A stretch of 64,000 nt of DNA, taken from Chiridota heheva. Its lineage: Eukaryota > Echinodermata > Holothuroidea > Apodida > Chiridotidae. The DNA is taken from the NCBI GenBank assembly GCA_020152595.1, contig JAIGNY010001472.1, forward strand, positions 549,001 to 613,000, written 5' to 3'. Shown here one piece after another: positions 58,975 through 64,000 of the stretch. The notes beneath the pieces are model-generated. The model was not told the origin of the DNA. It worked only from the letters and a program-made list of their open reading frames with translations, and did not search any database. The position numbers and the translations under genes were made by a program. Numbering within the stretch: position 1 is the first letter of the stretch; each line of letters starts with the position of its first letter.

Positions 58975-59835
58975 CTGAAAAAGAGTACAAGGAGAGGCAG
59001 GAATGATAGTATTAACGAAAAGTGGATAAACCTTGAAACAACAGATACCAATGCTGCACAGAAGGTATTAGGGGAGAAGAAAAGGCATATGTAAACCGAG
59101 GATTTGAGCTCACTAATGTAGAGCTATTGAAGACAGGAATAATCTCAAATGTCAAATAAATGAAGCAAAATCTGAAAGAATTAGACAGCTAAAAAGAACA
59201 AAATACGAGAAGAAAGACAAGAAATAAAGAAATGAGTCCGATCAGATCAAAAAGATGGTAAATAATATTGCAAAAGAAGCAGAATATGCAGCATCACGTG
59301 GAGAGATGAGGGCTTTATACAAAATTACAAAGAAAATATGTTATAAAGGAAAGAAGAATGTTGGAGCAAGGAATGGAAATGGAAAACTTATCACTAGAGA
59401 AGATGAGATTAGAAAAAGATGGAAAGAATCCTTCAAATTAAGATAAATCAACCTATACCAGAGGCAACCAACCAAGGTATAAGTCAAACGAAGATGACAT
59501 TAATGCCGAGATGGGTGAGGTCCAAGCCGAAGAAATAAAGAATGATGTCTTAAAGATGAAAAATGAAAAACCACCAGGAGTGGATGGAATAAGCATAGAA
59601 ATGTGGAAAGGTAGCATGAACATTAACTACATTTTCAACCAAAGATTAGAAACAAGTACGAAAAACATGGAGAAAGCATTTTAACTATTATACCAAAGAA
59701 AGGTGACCTGACAATTTGTGACAACTACAGAGGTGTATCCTTATCTGCTTATTACCAACAGCAAACAAGATATTTGTAAGAATATTTAGGAGTAGCAGAG
59801 GAACTACTAGACAAATATTCACCCTTAGAAACATA
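58975..59835 (+). pseudogene. RTE-like LINE reverse-transcriptase N-terminal region (broken)
   Basis: Fragments in several frames match the linker and start of the RT domain of RTE/craniata-type LINEs. Near 59000: EKWINLETTDTNAAQKVLGEKK. At 59255-59443: VNNIAKEAEYAASRGEMRALYKITKKICYKG followed by KLITREDEIRKRWKESF. Near 59500-59620: MGEVQAEEIKNDVLKMKNEKPPGVDGIS-EMWKG, where PGVDGI is the usual RT entry motif. Near 59690-59740: IIPKKGDLTICDNYRGVSLS. Frameshifts and stops separate them, and the catalytic YADD region is missing. The order is right, so this is one decayed copy. Such proteins copy LINE RNA at a nicked target; this one cannot. Confidence 0.85.
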
Positions 59836-61104
59836 ATAGAACAATGCTTAGAATGTTTCCTTGGTAGTCTGACTACATTCTGACTTCAATCTGACATTTA
59901 CTTCAGAGAAAATGTAACATGTCCATCAAAAAAGTAAAATGACAAAACAATGGTTTATATCATACTGAGAGAAACTTAGAATTGTCATGACTGTAAACAG
60001 GAAGGCTTCCAACAAAACATTTAAAAGACATTGTGTTCAAAGTTTTGATCAGTTTGGTTTTGTTTCTTTTTTAAAAGAATGTTAATGTTATAATTATGTA
60101 TGACGTAACATTTTCAAAAACACGTTGTGTTAGCTCGTTTTCTTTGATATTTGTTGTCGCTGATCAAGATAGGAAACACAGATTGCTGCTTGATAAGGGT
60201 TACTGAAGCAGGTATGAACATGGTAAATTTCAATGGATTTGTTCTGCATATTAGTTAAATGGTTATATACCAATAAATTTTAAAAGGTAGTTTTCAAAAT
60301 ATGATCCCACGGGCAATTGAACTTATTGCCGCGGTGATAAATGTTTTTGTTATATTTGTTTAAATGATAGCTTTTTGTTACGAGCAATATATTTGTATTG
60401 CATGGTATGCATAACTTATCCTTGTTATAATTTTAGTGGCATGTTTCTTCATTTCTTACGATACTTCGTAAAGTACATTTATGACAATATGCTCCACGAA
60501 GTCTAAAAGAGAAATGCATCTAGGTCAACGTCTTCTTACGGTAAAAGAAAAGATAACCTTCTCTTAATTTCACCAATCCCTCTTTCTGCCTCCTCATCAT
60601 GATATATCACAATATTATCTTATCCCCTGATGTTATCGTTTCCAACTATTTCACAATACACGTGTAATGAGCTCTCATGATTGATGCATCTAGTCCTTTG
60701 TCACTCCTGGTAATGAATTTTTGGTCTGTATGATTGGTTTTATGGGAATTCATTGGATGAGAAAATTGGCGGATCGATGCGGTCCAGTCTTACAAGAAAA
60801 TCAACAAATATAGGGATCACATTTGGCCGGTCGCAGGGTTCTTGATACAAAATTACGGGTAAAGTGTGCTGAAACGAGTCAAGGTTCTCTGCACTTTATC
60901 AAACAAATTAAAACTCCACATATAAATAATTCAACAATAAGGTAAAAACCATGAAAGTAAAAAAGAGCACAAAACTGGTGGCATGCATGCAAGAAGTGTT
61001 GCTCAAACAGTAAGGTCTTCGTGTGTTTTTGAACTGTTGAACACGAGGGTGTTTAGTTTGCACTGAAATTGTTTTGTATTCGACACAAACTATTTCTGAT
61101 CACA
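59836..61104. other. No gene recognised
   Basis: AT-rich, without supported features. Confidence 0.4.
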
Positions 61105-61119
61105 TTAAAAAAAAAAAAA

Positions 61120-61602
61120 TTAACGTACTTTATTTCAACCTTCTTGAAAACAGAAATCATTACTTAGGATCATTACATAACAATACATACAAGATAAACA
61201 TTTCAAAAGATAATAAAAAAGGAAACAATATGATAACCAACAATAATATAAATACGTTTGATGGTTGTCAGGTTGTGGGGATTCTAAGAAAGCTAAAAAG
61301 AAGCTTGTAAAAGTTATTAAAAAATAGAAAGAAATAAAGGGGAGAAAACAAACAATATAGATAGACAAAAGATAAGTAGAGTAGACGAAAAGGAGAATAT
61401 GTAAAAGAAAATGACCGGAAAATACAAAGAGGGAAACTAAGTATAAAATGGAGATATGCAAATACGATACAAGGAAATTTCAATTATAGATGATTAACTA
61501 GACATAAGATAAATCTTCAATTTTCTTTTGAATGTGACAAGACTTTTAATACATTTGAAATAGGATGGTAACTTACTCCAAATATAAAAACCACGATACA
61601 TG
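61120..61602 (-). pseudogene. LINE 3' end on the minus strand (RT tail plus 3' UTR)
   Basis: On the minus strand, plus coordinates 61508-61600 encode YRGFYIWSKLPSYFKCIKS followed by LVTFKRKLKIYLM. This matches the C-terminal tail of Jockey/CR1-type LINE polymerases (Y.G..LWN.LP......S...FK..LK..L). It is followed, toward lower coordinates, by about 380 bp of pyrimidine-rich sequence, with GAAATAAAG (an AATAAA signal) near 61130. No further coding match lies upstream of the tail, so it is 5'-truncated. The poly-A run at 61108-61120 on the plus strand adjoins the 3' end but is on the wrong strand for a tail. Confidence 0.75.
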
Positions 61603-62129
61603 AAAATAAATAACAGGAGGTAATTCTATTTAAAGGGGTGAGGATATTTGAGGAATTTCTAGTACTGTAGCTATAGAAATGTCAATTGAAGCGTAAACAA
61701 ATTAATTAAGACAATCGGGATTAAGGTATTTGAAAATTGAATATGTACGTATGTATGTAACATCATATAAAGTATAAAGCTCTTATTTTCTGTACATCAT
61801 TTGTTATTGGGAAATGCTAACTAGCATTAAGTTAATGCTCACAGATATCAAATTTATCCTGGTGATAAATATGTTAGTTTTTCACTTTTGATATATACTT
61901 TGTAAGCATGACGTCAAACCCAAATTTTCCACCACTGTGAACATATCTTTTGAAAATAAATTTAAATACTTTTTTGGTGAAATAAAGCTGCGCAAATTTT
62001 ATGCCTCAATTAAATTCATAAAGGAATTTGAGGACTGTGAAATACATCTTATAACGCGTTTAGTACAAGTATCTTCACAGTGGAAGATTTTTGTTGACTT
62101 CGTTCTTCACTATTTTGCTTATTTCTGTC
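61603..62129. other. No gene recognised
   Basis: AT-rich interval between two LINE remnants. No supported feature. Confidence 0.4.
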
Positions 62130-62139
62130 ATGCAATAGA

Positions 62140-62570
62140 TTAATGATTAAACTAAATTGACTGATAATGGTAAAACAGAGACTGATTCCTGTGAAATTTC
62201 GAAAAATTGAAACGAGTACTTTGTAAACATAGGACCAAACTTGTCTGCCAACGCAGTGTCAAGTTCTCCTTCATATATACTTTAATTTTTTCCCTCCTTG
62301 AATTACTGAAAGATTGTTTGAGAATATGCGTATCCAACTCACATACAGAAGCTCCACATATTTCAACAGAAACCTATTCGTGCTGTATCTAAAACAACTT
62401 TTAATGGCCACCCCAAACCATTATTCTACACTTACAATCTTTAACATTCCTAGCAATAACTTCTTTTTGTCTATTCTTCTCCCAATAGCATACTGTCTAC
62501 CATATTTTCAGACTTCGTCACGCTCACTAATTCTTTACATGGAACTCCACTAGACATAGCTTAAATCCTC
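62140..62570 (+). pseudogene. CR1/Jockey-like LINE copy 1, internally deleted
   Basis: From about 62166 the translation reads NGKTETDSCEISKN, a stop, then NEYFVNIGPNLSANAVSSSPSY. This is the conserved pre-RT region of Jockey/CR1-type LINEs (usually GK.ITDP.EI...FN.YFVNIGPNL). Near 62278 the sequence jumps to the end of the polymerase: EYAYPTHIQKLHIF, KPIRAVSKTTFNGHPKPL and FNIPSNNFF. Compared with the next copy, about 1.1 kb covering the catalytic RT domain is missing. The 62290-62493 part is nearly identical to 63785-64000. No endonuclease is visible upstream. Confidence 0.85.
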
Positions 62571-62634
62571 GTTAACCTTATATAATGCTAACTTCCTCAC
62601 ATATCCATGTGAGGCTGCTGCACTTAGGCATGTT

Positions 62635-64000
62635 GGTGTCAAGTTCTTCTTCATATAGAGAGTATCTTTTGTCCCCTCTTAATCGTTCGGTATTTTTAGA
62701 TCCTACAACTCATGTTGAGATTGAAAAGTGCATCTCAAAAATGAAAATTAATAGTCCTGGCTTAGACGAAAATTATTCTAAAGTATTAAAAGCTGTATCT
62801 ATTTACATTTTGACACCTCTTTCCCTTTATCAACCTAATAACCAATATTTTGCGTATGGTGTAGTTCCTGGCAATCTTAAAATAGGCCGCGTTGTCACGC
62901 TTTTTAAAGGTGGTGATTCTAATCTGAAATGTAAGTATAAACCTATTTCTGTCCTTCTTTGTATCTCTAAAATTATTGAAAGACAAGTTTATAACCGTTT
63001 ATTAAATTTTCTTCATGATGATAATATGTTGACCTCTAATCAATTTGGCTTTTTACCTGGTAGATCAAGTACCCAGGCAATTGTTAGTTTTGTTGATAAG
63101 ATTACTTATACTTTTGAATGTAAAAAGTTTGCATATGGTATTTTCTTAGATTTGTCGAAGGCTTTCGATACGTTAGACCACGCTATTTTGTTGAATAAAT
63201 TAAGTAACTATGGTGTAAGAGGTGTCACAAACGATTGGTTCGCTAGCTACATTTGACAAAGCAATACGTATCTCTTAATGGTTTTAAGTCTACTTACCAA
63301 AATATTATTTCTGGTATTCCTCCGGGATCTATTCTTGCCCCCCCCCCTCCCCCATTACTTTTTCTTTTGTATATAAATGATCTTCATACAGTTAGAAATA
63401 AGCTTACTTTTACCCTGTATGCAGACGATACGAATATTCACTACAGCAACAAAGACTCGGATTCCCTGAATGATGTAAATTCTGAAATACCTAAGATTCT
63501 TAATTGGTTCAATTACAATAAGCTTCATCTTAACACTAACAAATCCGTTAAAATGTTCTTTTTCCTATCATGTAAAGATTATCGTTGTTGACAAGGGAAT
63601 CAATATTGATAACCAGTTACTTCCTTCTCTACAACAGCTAAATTTCTTGGTGTAGTCATAGATAATAATTTGTCATGGGTGTACGATGTCGCTGCTTTTA
63701 GCAGCAAAGTCTCTAAAGGTGTCGTTACAATCTTTAAACCAAGTAACCTCTTACCTAGCCACATCCTAATACAATACCTTAATGTTCCCTACTTGAATCA
63801 CTGAAGTATTGTTTGGAAATATGCGTATCCAACTCACATACAAAAGCTCTACATATTTTAAAAGAAACCTATTCGTGCTGTATCTAAAACAACTTTTAAT
63901 GGCCACCCCAAACCATTATTCTCCATGTATAAAACACTAACAATCTTTGACATTCCTAGCAATAACTTCTTTTTGTTTATTTTTCTCCCAATAGCATACT
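62635..64000 (+). pseudogene. CR1/Jockey-like LINE copy 2: reverse transcriptase, frameshifted, runs off the window
   Basis: 62585-63256 is open and encodes, in order, [45 protein letters not shown] (RT entry), [20 protein letters not shown] and [19 protein letters not shown] (motif A, first catalytic Asp). A stop at 63254-63256, caused by a one-base frame change, interrupts SYI..KQYVSLNG. The second frame (63253-63591) carries GIPPGS-L, LLFLLYINDLH and LYADDTNI (motif C, YADD). A C-run at 63341-63354 replaces the usual QGS.LGPLLF linker with extra prolines. Decayed thumb sequence follows (KFLGVVIDNNLSW near 63638, then KYAYPTHIQKLYIF, KKPIRAVSKTTFNGHPKPL) to the window end. Dead copy. Confidence 0.92.

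Noticed and set aside
63253-63591. A separate small gene
   Set aside because: It is the frameshifted continuation of the LINE reverse transcriptase ending at 63256.

Overview
This 64 kb window looks like AT-rich, intron- or intergenic-type DNA from an animal, most likely a marine invertebrate. An echinoderm is my best guess. The only phylogenetic hint is the body of a tRNA-derived SINE at 58610-58953, which resembles echinoderm SINEs as I remember them. I recognise no intact host gene. Every stretch with a clear protein-family signature is a broken retrotransposon. Most other open frames are microsatellite, minisatellite or random frames.

Layout. 1-4404: dispersed repeat, then a roughly 600-bp tandem array split by a 3' fragment of an RNase H-encoding non-LTR retrotransposon. 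5268-5895: an old repeat carrying a nested SINE with a 15-bp target-site duplication (TSD); an inverted relative at 22934-23200 shows the empty site. 6096-9330: TTAA-flanked MITEs and a roughly 110-125-bp tandem array. 11183-13926: MITEs with CAGTC-type terminal inverted repeats (TIRs). 15250-17053: a (TA)n complex with a SINE embedded in it. 18942-21101: two more MITEs. 23454-26552: a 3.1-kb hAT-like element (near-perfect 8-bp TSD) containing a 1.5-kb A-rich minisatellite, a SINE lacking its B box, and an L2/CR1-like LINE 3' end. 27460-27822: (TAA)n. 28391-32130: nested TIR elements and a dispersed repeat shared with 45571-46400. 35399-38430: small MITEs and LINE remnants. 38431-44992: mostly featureless. 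48185-49665: a minisatellite with higher-order organisation. 51619-52228: a well-preserved TTAA MITE. 54260-58600: featureless. 58610-64000: SINE, RTE-like LINE pseudogene, minus-strand LINE 3' end, and two head-to-tail copies of a CR1/Jockey-like LINE, one internally deleted and one frameshifted and running off the window.

No operon-like or pathway logic links these parts. The biology is transposon ecology: at least two target-site classes of MITE (TTAA and 5-bp TSD), at least two SINE families, three or more LINE lineages, and simple repeats that grew inside mobile elements. Family names rest on motif recognition by eye, without database searches or computed alignments.
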